From contig CM035435.1 in NCBI GenBank assembly GCA_020310875.1, positions 64,637,336 to 64,701,335 of the forward strand: 64,000 bases of DNA. Direction: 5' to 3'. A model generated the notes under the pieces. It did no database searches. It worked only from the letters and a program-made list of their open reading frames with translations, and was not told where the DNA came from. This DNA is from Ceratopteris richardii. Taxonomy: Eukaryota; Streptophyta; Polypodiopsida; Polypodiales; Pteridaceae. Made by a program: the position numbers and the translations under genes. This document shows, piece after piece, positions 1-8,546 of the stretch; the first letter of the stretch is position 1, and the number at the start of each line of letters is the position of its first letter.

Positions 1-1370
1 AAAGAGGCATCAAAGTATCATACATGTCTTTGGAGCTAACAGATGTCTCCTTAGTACATGAAAGCAATGGTTGAATAGCATCTTCCACAAATACAACATC
101 ACGGCTAACCAGAATGCGTTTAGTCTGTGGATGATATAGGCGATAGCCTTTACTTTCAGAACTGTATGCAACAAAAATACATTTAACTTCTTTATCATCC
201 AATTTTCTGCGATGTTGTTCAGGCACTAACGCATATGCCAAACAACCAAAAACACGCAGATGAGCAACATATGGCTTGCGGTCATGCCAAGCCTCATATG
301 GAGTGATAGACTGCAGTGCTTTAGTGGGACACATGTTCAGTACATATGCTGCACACATGACAGCCTCAAGCCAGAAACTATGAGGTAAAGCCTGACTCTT
401 GACCATACACCTCGCCATCTCCATGAGAGACCTGTTCTTCCGTTCAGTAACTCCATTCTATTGAGGTGTATACGGCACAGTACACTGGTGTTTTATCCCA
501 TGTTCAGCCAGAAATGCATTAAAATCTGAAGACATATATTTCCCCCCCGATCAAAACGGAGGGTGCCCATTTTACATGGTGACAGATTTTCAGCCAAAAC
601 CAAAAACAGTGTGAAGCACATGAACACTTCGGACTTTGCTTTGAGTGGTTATATCAATGCATGCCTGGAAAAATCATCAATGAAAGTCACGAAGTAAAGG
701 TAATTTCCAAAAGAGGGTGTCTACATAGGACCACAGACATCACTATGTACAAGCTACAATTTCTGCGTAGCCCGAACTAAACCATCTTTTGGAAAGGAAG
801 AACGCTGCATTTTGCCCAAGATACAGCCTTCACAAACATGTTTTTCCAGGTGCCTCAAGTTTGGGCAAAGAGGACACCATTTCAGATTTCTGCAGGCGTA
901 GCAAACTAGCAAAATTCAGATGACCAAAGCGTGCATGCCAAAGCTTTGCATCTGACATAACCTGAGAATCTTGAACTGCACATGTCGAACCATTCACAGA
1001 TCTTTCATAGTCTATGAGCTTATACAACCCACGACATAAAATGCCAGAAGCAATAATCACATCGCCATTTGAGAGATCATGAACTGTACACCTGTCATCA
1101 ACAAATTTCATAACCAAGCCAATCTTGGCTAATGCAGAAATTGATAACAGATTCTTTTTGATCCCTGGCACAAATAGAGCATCTGACAAAGTGAAAGAAC
1201 TACCATCAGCAGTAGTCAAAATGATCTTACCAACTCCCATAACAGGATAAGAGGAGTTGTTGGCACATGTAACAGTATTCCCTGTAGGGGCAGGCTCGAG
1301 TGAAGAGAAGAAACTACGCTGCGAGGTAATATGTTTGGTCGCCCCACTGTCAAAGTATCAAACATCTGAG
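1..1370 (-). pseudogene. Copia-1 protease, pre-integrase and integrase region
   Basis: Reading leftward on the minus strand, a protease-like segment near 1340-1370 leads into a stretch with VPGIKKNLLSISALAKIGL (Copia protease C-terminal side). It is followed by the pre-integrase motif LWHARFGHLN near 925-955 and remnants of the integrase core out to position 1, where the segment before RT begins (FVAYSSES-like context on the opposite side of the edge). Integrase inserts the cDNA copy into the genome. The region is broken in several places; RT is beyond the window. Confidence 0.8.
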
Positions 1371-1540
1371 TCTACTGCAGACATGCACTGATCATGAGAA
1401 GATGGGTCAAAATTGCAGACAGCAGTAAACGCCCATTCTTCTTCCTGCACAAGATTTATAGACTCTGTTTTTGGTGTAGAGGCCTCTACAACAACCATTC
1501 CAGCCTCTTTCTTCTTTGCCTCTTTAGCAGCCAGTTTTGG

Positions 1541-2446
1541 TCAGTTCTTTATGATATGATCATTGCCTTTACAGTACTTACAAAAATTTTTTTGCTTTTC
1601 TGATTTTTTCTCATCTTTGTCTTGGTTCTTTGAATGTGCAGCATTTGCAAATTTCTGCTTACTAGTAGAAGAGCTCCATTTTCCTTTGCCCTTCTGACTA
1701 GCCAGGAAAGCTTGATCTGCAACTCGCATAATGGACCTGTTCTGCCTGGACTGATCTTCCTGCAACAGAACAGAGACTAACTCCTCAAATGATAAGGCAT
1801 TCGGATTGCCTTTCATCATCAACCGAAGAGTAGAAGCAAAACTCTGATATGAGTCAGGAAGACCATTCAGAACGGTCTGCACAAGTGAGCTATCTGGTAT
1901 AACCTCATCAGCAGAAATCAACTGTTCCTTCAAATCTTTGATCTTCCTTAGGAAACTGTCCATAGAATCACCTTCATTCATGTGCTCACTCTCAAACTAT
2001 TTTTGGAGATAAGCAACACGAGCCTCATTCCTAGCTTGGTACAATGTGGTAAGTGTATCCCAAGCATCCCTAACTATTCTGCAAGAGCGTATGTGAGGAA
2101 TAATGGCACGTTTGACAGACAAAACTATCAATGCATGTGCCTGGGCATCTCTGCCATCCCAACGAATCTGCTCTGCAGTAGGTGCAACAGAAACAACAGC
2201 ACGAACAGGAATCTGCACAACATCATCTTCGACACCATCTTCATCAGCTCCTGCACCTCCAGCACCTGTATTTGTAGTACCTGTAGTGGCAGGTGTAACA
2301 GGACGTCTTTCAACACCCTGCACAATGTTCCACAGTCCTTTTGCAACCAATACATGTCGCATCATATAAGCCCATAATGGGTAGTTGGTACCATCCAACT
2401 TATCCTCAACAGCCAACATACGGAATACATCACTGCTTTCAGCCAT
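1541..2446 (-). pseudogene. Copia-1 gag region
   Basis: The region begins at the ATG at 2446 (MAESSDVFRMLAVEDKL), about 340 bp inside the LTR. The first part has the Copia gag N-terminal pattern (LDGTNYPLWAYMMRHVL) and an Ala/Gly/Asp-rich stretch. The second part is the UBN2-type helical region (PDSYQSFASTLRLM, LSFEELVSVLLQED), followed by a Lys-rich segment and the start of a zinc knuckle (FCKYCKGNDHI). Gag forms the particle and binds RNA. It is fossil sequence, broken within this span. The family call is secure; the exact boundaries are approximate. Confidence 0.85.
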
Positions 2447-2787
2447 GGCCGGTGACTGAAATACTTTGATGCAGAAAATTGGCTGTATCTCAAAAAGTTG
2501 AACGGAACTGCCAAGACGAGTTTTGCTAGACCTGTAGTAGACTTCGAGACGCTTAAACTGGCGAATAGAAACTGGTATATACCTTTGGCACAAAAGGACG
2601 AAATAGCCTGCACAAGCGCTGCAATAGTGCGTTCGGAGACCAAAACGAGCTCAGATCGTGATTTCGGCACCACAAAGCGAAGATGTTTTGATCTCGGAAA
2701 CACCCTGAGTATGCTCACCAAATTTCGTGCGAATTTGAGACTGCAAACGGAGGAGTGTCGACGGTGCCCTAGATGAAGCAACGACCT

Positions 2788-2799
2788 GCTCTGATACCA
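2788..2799 (-). other. Primer-binding site of Copia-1, initiator-Met tRNA type
   Basis: On the minus strand this reads TGGTATCAGAGC, the standard plant Copia primer site complementary to the 3' end of initiator-Met tRNA. It lies just inside the LTR end at 2802. Confidence 0.92.
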
Positions 2800-2801
2800 A
2801 T

Positions 2802-3031
2802 TGTTGGAGTTAGATGTCTGCGGAAGCACGCGAACAACACAAGGAAGAAGAAGAAGCTTGGAGCACAACACACAAGACTGAATGTATTACTAGAGAATGT
2901 ACAAAGATAAGTAGCCCATTAGGGCAATGGGCGTATATACAAGCCAGGGGAAAAAAACCTCCTAAAGAGGGAAAAAAGTGCCCCGATGGTCCTAGAGTGT
3001 TCACACACATCACTACCTAAATATATCAACA
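2802..3031 (-). repeat. 5' LTR of Copia-1 (230 bp)
   Basis: The LTR has the matching ends TGTTG and CAACA. It is followed on the minus strand by one spacer base pair and a TGGTATCAGAGC primer site. A diverged, 3'-truncated relative in the opposite orientation is at 56404-56583, which confirms the left and central LTR sequence independently. Confidence 0.9.
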
Positions 3032-3223
3032 GGGGGCATAGGTGGGCGACGAAACAAGTGATTCATGGTTGTTGTGCTATTACAAGGATTGTGTATATGT
3101 GTCTTGCCTATGACATCACAGTTGAATGTGCTCTCACTACCACTCAACTACAAGAATATAAGAGCACCTGTGCAACCACCTCCCAGTCAACAAAGCATAT
3201 GAGAGGCTCCATCCCTTGCTTAT
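3032..3223 (+). mobile_element. Gypsy-0, left fragment of an old plus-strand Gypsy copy
   Basis: Translation in the plus direction gives IHGCCAITRIVYMCLAYD and KHMRGSIPCL. This matches the unknown post-integrase protein encoded by Gypsy-1 at 6840-8315 (INGCCALTRIIYMCLAYD, KRMRGTIPCL). The sequence continues without overlap at 20664, so Gypsy-1 split this copy. Its left side is cut by the Copia-1 LTR end at 3031. Confidence 0.88.
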
Positions 3224-3861
3224 TGTTGCTCTAGCACAATGGTGAGAACCACGTTAAGAAGCTCCACCTCCTTAATGTCAATCCGCGGAAGAGATAGGAG
3301 TGATATGAAGATCGTGAATGTGAGATGAAGTGAGAGTGAAGGTGAGAAGCATAGAAATGCACACACACATGCACACACACTACGAAGAGACAAGCAAGAC
3401 ACAATGGAAGGTGGGAAATTAGCTCTATTACTCAAGAACACTATTACAAGCTCAAAAGAACTCTAACCTCAAACAAGCTAACCTCAAAAATGAGCTCTCT
3501 AGCTCTTTTTATAGTTTCTAGACTAGTTTTGACCGGTTTCACATCTAGTGACGGGCATAGTTAAAAATTAGGTCCTAGATTCTATTTGGAAGGGTAAACG
3601 GTATCTAAAAATAACGAAAATTGGTACGCGCATTCTACCTAAGCTCCTCAAGCTCGAGGACTCCTCGGCTTGCACAAAATGGAGCTATGGATTACAAAAT
3701 GGGGTTTTCTATGTTACATATGTTACAATAGTGATAAAAATCACTGTTGGAGAATTTTGGAAAGTATTTGAAAACATAATTATTTGAAAAACAATTCGAG
3801 TGGCTCCCTGCTCTGTCGTTACATACTTCCGTGTCGTCTGTGCCTCTGGCTGCTTCCAACA
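3224..3861 (-). repeat. 3' LTR of Gypsy-1 (638 bp)
   Basis: Same length and ends as 20026-20663, with three differences seen, all in the final quarter. The near identity shows recent insertion: well under a million years at fast plant substitution rates, perhaps one to a few million at slow ones. Confidence 0.95.
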
Positions 3862-4754
3862 CCCCCCTCCCTCTCGCTTTTGTCGTCCCTGACAGAACCT
3901 TGCTGTGAGGTCTGCCGGATATAGTTCTGTAGGAGGTCTTGAGCGAGGGTGTACTCGGAGATACGAATGCCTCGGGCCAGGTCGGCCTCGAGTTTCTCCC
4001 AATCGATTGGTTGCGGTTCTTCCGGTGGCGGGAGCTGATAGTGTGTGGAATAGACCATTCGTTCACAGGCAAATAAGTGTAATAAATGTGTAGGCCTGCT
4101 TATGAATACCTCTGAATGGTATTCCCAGAAGCCGGTTGTGAACATCTCTTCGAATGTCTGCTTGTAGCACGCCGGTAGGTACTTTATTCTGCAGTGCAAG
4201 GCATAACACACCCGTAGCGATGGCGTTGTACTCATATCGTATACCAGATCGAAATTGCCATGCTCAAAGCCCGGGGTGTTGACATGTGGTGCCTTGACGC
4301 GTCGGAAGACTTTAAAAATCATTTGCATCATGTCAAAGATTTTGACAGTCATATACGCCGCTATATCATCCATATGCTTTAATCTAGGGAGCCAGTGGCG
4401 AATTGTAGCCATCATGTAGCCAACAGTTGGTAACTTGATGGGTGGCTTAAAATAGGGGTAATTCAACCAGTCTTGGCACTGCTTATTGTTTTGTACCTTA
4501 ATAGCAAAGGCAGTCCAGGAGCGGCGTCGTGGCACTGGTCCCCAACACGGGTTATACTTCAAATGCAAAGGTGCCTTTACCCATGTACTCATCATCTCTG
4601 GATACTGCTGTAGTAAATCTTTTCGCCACTCTGGTTGATAGATCCTTCCTTTCTGTGCATCTGGTGGTAGATCAGCCGCCTCGAATTGAGTTGCATGCGA
4701 TGGTTTCTTACCTGTCTCTTTCTCAATGGCTAACTGGTATTCGGCCATTAACAT
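3819..4754 (-). CDS. C-terminal aromatic/Cys-rich domain of the post-integrase module, Gypsy-1
   Basis: The 311-residue open stretch contains a compact-looking region with many Trp, Tyr, Phe and Cys: QPEWRKDLLQQYPEMMSTWV, LKYNPCWGPVPRRRSWTAF, YFKPPIKLPTVGYMMATIRH, FEHGNFDLVYDMSTTPSLRV, PACYKQTFEEMFTTGFWEYH. The frame runs over the polypurine tract and a short way into the 3' LTR. It is matched in Gypsy-0 (about 22900-23790) and Gypsy-3 (about 32510-33400, including ETYLEMVRTWSNAPLHIKYS). Not recognised; conservation among diverged copies suggests a real fold. Confidence 0.65.
   Translation of the reverse strand: MLMAEYQLAIEKETGKKPSHATQFEAADLPPDAQKGRIYQPEWRKDLLQQYPEMMSTWVKAPLHLKYNPCWGPVPRRRSWTAFAIKVQNNKQCQDWLNYPYFKPPIKLPTVGYMMATIRHWLPRLKHMDDIAAYMTVKIFDMMQMIFKVFRRVKAPHVNTPGFEHGNFDLVYDMSTTPSLRVCYALHCRIKYLPACYKQTFEEMFTTGFWEYHSEVFISRPTHLLHLFACERMVYSTHYQLPPPEEPQPIDWEKLEADLARGIRISEYTLAQDLLQNYIRQTSQQGSVRDDKSEREGGVGSSQRHRRHGSM
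3862..3880 (-). other. Polypurine tract of Gypsy-1
   Basis: The minus strand reads GCGAGAGGGAGGGGGG directly before the 3' LTR. It is the plus-strand primer, with counterparts at 23789-23803 (Gypsy-0) and 32487-32501 (Gypsy-3). Confidence 0.88.
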
Positions 4755-4796
4755 GAAATACGGTTTATACTGTAGCTCATGCCCAGATATGTATCG

Positions 4797-5552
4797 TCAT
4801 AGGGCCAAATGAGCAAAGAATGGAGACTGTAAAATTCTTTCTTCTATCATCGCCATGGCATGTAATTGTGCCTCTACTCTCGCTGAGTGCGTTGTTCCAA
4901 GTTCCTCAATAGTCTTCATCCACGCGGGGGTCGGAAGTTCGTACGTCATCTGACCTTCGGCCGTGACGCGTCCGCCTGGGATGGGTTGTGGCTCGTACGC
5001 TTCTTCAAATGTTTCCTCCACCGGGATGGTGACCGTTTCTTCCTCCGCTGGAAGCTCAGGTGGGGAATCTGGCCTTGGTGGCGCTTCATATACTGCAATC
5101 CTTGATTCAAGGGTCGATTCCTGGGCCCGTAATGAGTTGAGTTCCTCTAAGAGGTCAGGAGAGGGGTCCACAGGTGCTGGTATGTCTTGGTGTGCCGGTT
5201 CTCGTAACTGGAGTAATTTGTGATCTTCTTTGAGTTTCTGTAACTCCTCGTTCATGCGGTCATATTCATCTAGCAATCTCACATGATCGTCTAGCAGCAT
5301 CCTCATCGAGTCTGAAGGAATGGCTTTGAACCTGCTAGGACTGAGTGGTTGGTCTGGGTGGTCGAGCGCTGCTTCTAAGTTTTCTCGGTTCTGATCCTGT
5401 AAGCGCTGGTTTTCTTCCTTGGCGGCTGCTAGGTGTCTTTGTAGTAAGCCCATGTTTCGTGTTAGCGTTGCATTGCGGACTGTCTGGGTTCTTAATAAGT
5501 TATCCAGGTCAGCAGTTGCTTCCTTGGTCTTTTCTTCGCTTTCTAGTTCCAA
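4797..5552 (-). CDS. Coiled-coil segment of the post-integrase module, Gypsy-1
   Basis: Of 251 residues, about 1-60 and 80-115 carry strong heptad patterns rich in Leu, Glu, Gln and Asn (LLQRHLAAAKEENQRLQDQN, DRMNEELQKLKEDHKLLQLR). An acidic Pro-rich middle follows (PDSPPELPAEEETVTIPVEE), then a short helical end. It predicts oligomerisation. The Gypsy-0 counterpart is about 22330-22800 and that of Gypsy-3 about 33450-34200. Function unknown. Confidence 0.62.
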   Translation of the reverse strand: MELESEEKTKEATADLDNLLRTQTVRNATLTRNMGLLQRHLAAAKEENQRLQDQNRENLEAALDHPDQPLSPSRFKAIPSDSMRMLLDDHVRLLDEYDRMNEELQKLKEDHKLLQLREPAHQDIPAPVDPSPDLLEELNSLRAQESTLESRIAVYEAPPRPDSPPELPAEEETVTIPVEETFEEAYEPQPIPGGRVTAEGQMTYELPTPAWMKTIEELGTTHSARVEAQLHAMAMIEERILQSPFFAHLAL

Positions 5553-5570
5553 TTTGTGATAAGCCTCGCG

Positions 5571-6431
5571 TCATTCCTGGTATCGGGTGTTCAGAGAGGC
5601 ATTCTCAATAGACAATAAATTAAGCTGCGACTGTAAGTCATTGGTTGTCCTCTGCAGCTGCTGATAATTATCACCAAGAGATGTGAACTCATCTCTTACT
5701 TGCGTCATACACATGAACATCTGTCGGAATGCATTATCTACAGTGGGTGATAGTATTAATGGGGTGCTAAATGAAGATGCAGTTGGTGTAGATGCAACGG
5801 GAACGGGGAATGGGGATGGGAAGGTGGATGATGTAGTGATTGTTGAAAATTGTGATGTGCCTAAAAATGTTTGTGCCGGGAGTGAAGTGAGTGATGGTGC
5901 AGCGGGTGGTGAGATGTCCATGTCAGTGGACGTATCTAGTGCGGTGACCGTGAATATGGGTGTGATCGTGGGTGCTCGTGCTGGTGTAAATACGGGATTT
6001 ACAAAGGTTGAGGGGTAATTTACAGGGGGGCTGGCTAGAGCAGCTTGGTGGAAAGGGGAAAGAGGGGTTACAGTGGGTCGGGGAGGTGAGACGGGGGAGA
6101 AGGTTAAGGGTGGTGGGAATGGAAATAGGGGTCTTGGAGTTGTGGGGAAAGATGGAAAAGATGGATGGAGGAATGGGTTGGATAGAAAGGTGGGTGTGGG
6201 TGGGGGTAGACTAGGGCTAATGGGTACGGGAATTGTGGGGTGAGTGGTCGTAAAGACGATTTCTGCAACACCTCCGGCGAATGAAGATGTTGGTCTTGGG
6301 GAAGGAGGGTGAAGAGGGGAGGCTGGATGGACGGGCGGTGAGAGAGGAGCGGTTGGGGTGGTCTGTGCTACTGAGGTTTGTACAGCTGTAGCGCGGGGTG
6401 GGGAATCTACAAAGATGGTTTCTACAGCCAA
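5571..6431 (-). CDS. Pro/Ser/Thr-rich protein segment of the post-integrase module, Gypsy-1
   Basis: The 286-residue open stretch is dominated by Pro, Ser and Thr for about 210 residues (for example PLSPPVHPASPLHPPSPRPT), which predicts a long disordered or rod-like linker. The last 50 residues change to a coiled-coil-like stretch (MFMCMTQVRDEF, DNYQQLQRTTNDLQSQLNLL, SIENASLNTRYQE) that continues into the next segment. The counterparts are 21480-22250 in Gypsy-0 (with SIENASLNA near 22410-22450) and about 34300-34950 in Gypsy-3. It may have no start of its own and could be part of one long product with its neighbours. Confidence 0.62.
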   Translation of the reverse strand: MAVETIFVDSPPRATAVQTSVAQTTPTAPLSPPVHPASPLHPPSPRPTSSFAGGVAEIVFTTTHPTIPVPISPSLPPPTPTFLSNPFLHPSFPSFPTTPRPLFPFPPPLTFSPVSPPRPTVTPLSPFHQAALASPPVNYPSTFVNPVFTPARAPTITPIFTVTALDTSTDMDISPPAAPSLTSLPAQTFLGTSQFSTITTSSTFPSPFPVPVASTPTASSFSTPLILSPTVDNAFRQMFMCMTQVRDEFTSLGDNYQQLQRTTNDLQSQLNLLSIENASLNTRYQE

Positions 6432-6840
6432 CGAACTTTCAGGGACGAGGCGTGCCTCCCTGGCTTGTTATGAAGATTGTGCTCCGGTTGGTACACGAAT
6501 GTATTCGCCGGGCTTTGAAAGTAGTCGTACTCTGCGGGGGTCAAACTGTGGTAGTGGCTTTCTTTGCAAGTACCTGAGTGCTTCGTTGGAGCCTACTGAT
6601 TTGACTAAATCTTTGAATCCTTTGATGTATGCGTCTTTGAATCCGCGTGTGACAAGTTCTTGTTCTATTATTGTTTGACTCTCTTCCTCTGTCAGCTTTT
6701 TGCGTGCCCAAACTTTTTCCATCGTTCTATACAGCTTCTTGATAGCCAGTGTGTAAGCCGCTGCTTCGTAAGTTTCATCTTCATGGGTACTTGTATCACC
6801 ATGTGTGTCTGTTTGTTGGCCTTGGCCATCTGTCTGTACT
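6432..6840 (-). other. Gypsy-1 post-integrase module, linker segment
   Basis: The minus strand encodes a charged helical stretch (RKKLTEEESQTIIEQELVTR, FKDLVKSVGSNEALRYLQRK) between the acidic tail upstream and the Pro-rich segment downstream. The counterpart in Gypsy-0 lies near 21200-21480. It probably belongs to the same protein or protein group as its neighbours. Confidence 0.6.
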
Positions 6841-8315
6841 TACTCTTGGGATTCATGTGTTCCCTGGCTAGCTTCGTCGTCTCCTTCGTCGTCATCGGTT
6901 GCTGTTCTTTCGTCATCAGAGCTGGACACGATCTGTCCTTGTGGCTGATCCCTGGGTGTGGTAGGGTAGCTAGGCCTTTCAAATTCTTGAGAAAACATTT
7001 GTCCTTCTGAAAACTGGAACTCATTGGAGAATGCATCAGGCATCTCAAAATCAAAGGTTTGGTCCAGTGGCTCTGCTTGTCCTGGTTCTAAATGCGGTAT
7101 TGGAAAAGAGAAAGCTTCCGCACCAATAGTGGTGGGAAGTTCAGCTGCTGTGGTGATAGGTTCTGTGGTTGTGGCTGCTTGGGGTGCGACAGTACTGGTG
7201 GTGCCCTCCGGCGTAACTGGTCTTGATAACCGTATACGAATTGGTGGTACCGTGGGAGTGGCTGCTGTTGGTGACTGCTCTGGAGATGGTTGTGGCGAGG
7301 GTGATTCTGGGACTTGTAGGCACGGGATAGTACCTCTCATCCGCTTTCCGGCTCTGCCTTTGCTAGACTTTCTAGCCTTCCTAGTGGTGCCTTTAAATGC
7401 TTTCAGTTCCTCACTGGTCATGGCACGCTCAATTGGTAAGTCATACGCCAAGCACATATATATGATCCTGGTGAGGGCGCAGCATCCATTGATTACCTTC
7501 TTTCGCTCCCACCTATGTTGTGCCAAATAGAGCTGATCAATTACCCAGCTGGCTAGATCAACCGTTTGAGGTCCAGTACATGCTAAGTACAATCCAAACC
7601 AGATTCTCTTGTGGGGCATGGTAAAACGATCCTGAGCTGGGAAAGCAAAGTGCTGCATGCATATCCGTAATGGCTTAGAGAGCTCAGGGGTTATAGCTGA
7701 AATGTCCTCCCACTTAGTTATATCACCACGTTTCATCTGCTCTGGGACTAGCCGTTCTTTCTCCGTTGGAGTGTGTGTTCCATGTATTTTTAGAGCTGCG
7801 CGAATCAAATCTTTAGACAAATAGAACCTTCTAAATGGAGGATCATTTACCAAGGATGGTAACATGAATGTGCCAGGTAGATCCTTGTTTTCTGAAGCTG
7901 TTAAGGTGGTTACCAAGTAAAAGCATCTGTAAAAATCGGGTTTAGGCAGAGGGTCACTAAAGTATTCTGTAAATCCCGCTCGTGCCCAAACGTGCGTTAA
8001 ATCTTGTGTATTCTGCAGTCCTTCAAATTCTCTTGAAAAGAACTGGTACTTGGTCCATGTGCGAAGATCAAATGCCAAATTGGCCTCAAATATGAAATCA
8101 ACGTCTGCTAATGGTCCTGCTAGGCCTTGAAACCAATGAGAGTTACGATGAATCTTCTCGGTATATCCTCTAGGAGGATCATCGATTGGCATGGGTCCTG
8201 GAAAACCTTGAAACTCTGGTGGTTGCACCGTAGGATAAGATTCTGCTAGTAATTCTCCAATAGTGGCCATCGGTGCACTGGGGCCAGCTTCGGATGGTCC
8301 CGCTTCGGTTTGCAT
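6840..8315 (-). CDS. Post-integrase protein of unknown function (491 residues), Gypsy-1
   Basis: The start ATG at 8315 lies just after the acceptor-like site. Residues about 50-330 look globular and aromatic-rich (NSHWFQGLAGPLADVDF, TKYQFFSREFEGLQ, DFYRCFYLVTTLTA, KRIWFGLYLACTGPQTVDLASWVIDQLY, INGCCALTRIIYMCLAYD). A basic stretch follows (RKARKSSKGRAGKRMRG). Residues about 340-491 are Ser/Thr/Pro-rich and then strongly acidic (SSDDERTATDDDEGDDE). I see no signal peptide or convincing membrane segment, so it does not look like an envelope despite its position. It is loosely reminiscent of extra proteins in Athila/Tat elements and of plant transposon-protein domains, but I cannot assign a family. 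Gypsy-0 and Gypsy-3 have clear counterparts, which argues for past selection. Confidence 0.72.
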   Translation of the reverse strand: MQTEAGPSEAGPSAPMATIGELLAESYPTVQPPEFQGFPGPMPIDDPPRGYTEKIHRNSHWFQGLAGPLADVDFIFEANLAFDLRTWTKYQFFSREFEGLQNTQDLTHVWARAGFTEYFSDPLPKPDFYRCFYLVTTLTASENKDLPGTFMLPSLVNDPPFRRFYLSKDLIRAALKIHGTHTPTEKERLVPEQMKRGDITKWEDISAITPELSKPLRICMQHFAFPAQDRFTMPHKRIWFGLYLACTGPQTVDLASWVIDQLYLAQHRWERKKVINGCCALTRIIYMCLAYDLPIERAMTSEELKAFKGTTRKARKSSKGRAGKRMRGTIPCLQVPESPSPQPSPEQSPTAATPTVPPIRIRLSRPVTPEGTTSTVAPQAATTTEPITTAAELPTTIGAEAFSFPIPHLEPGQAEPLDQTFDFEMPDAFSNEFQFSEGQMFSQEFERPSYPTTPRDQPQGQIVSSSDDERTATDDDEGDDEASQGTHESQE

Positions 8316-8546
8316 GATGACTGATGAGCTAATGGAAAAGATCTGCTACAAAAGATTAACACATTAGTATGGAAATTAATTATGATCCCATTAAGGTGAG
8401 ACCGCAATCCTTTTCCATAACCGATGTGTAACCCGTGTAGCCAAGTGTCGTGAAGTGAGTGATGCAATGATTATTTGCAAAACTAATGCAGGTCTCTAGA
8501 CGCCTACATGCTTCAGATTATGCATACATTTCTTGATGAGCTTTTA
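8316..8546 (-). other. Non-coding gap before the post-integrase module, with a splice-acceptor-like site
   Basis: In element orientation this gap ends with a pyrimidine-rich tract and TTTTGTAGCAG (8343-8353 on the plus strand), 27 bp before the ATG of the next protein at 8315. The Gypsy-3 copy has TTCTTCTAGCAG at 36191-36202, about 30 bp before its ATG. The match suggests that a spliced subgenomic RNA makes the downstream protein, as some plant Gypsy elements with extra genes do. No donor was identified. Confidence 0.5.

Larger units (their letters stand above)
1..3031 (-). mobile_element. Copia-1: Ty1/Copia LTR retrotransposon, 5' part, runs off the left edge
   Basis: On the minus strand the order is 5' LTR (2802-3031), initiator-Met primer site, gag and the protease/integrase part of pol. 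The RT, RNase H and 3' LTR lie outside the window. Gag shows the plant Copia pattern (DGTNYPLWAYMMRHVL, then a UBN2-like region), and pol shows the pre-integrase motif LWHARFGHLNF. The element is broken, with several interruptions across gag-pol. Its right end abuts position 3032, inside an old plus-strand Gypsy copy, so it probably inserted there; the matching duplication at its other end is out of view. A truncated LTR of the same family lies at 56404-56583. Confidence 0.93.

Noticed and set aside
3220-3441. Short minus-strand open frame starting in the LTR, also at 19941-20243
   Set aside because: It is the same LTR sequence read twice, without coding features; the duplication simply reflects the two LTRs.
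5345-5611. Plus-strand open frames opposite the Gypsy-1 module (also 4887-5223, 7024-7530, 15663-16331)
   Set aside because: Antisense shadows of the minus-strand coding region, with no recognisable domains.
6840-8315. Envelope protein in the post-integrase position
   Set aside because: No signal peptide, membrane segment or fusion-peptide-like stretch is visible; the product looks soluble with an acidic tail.
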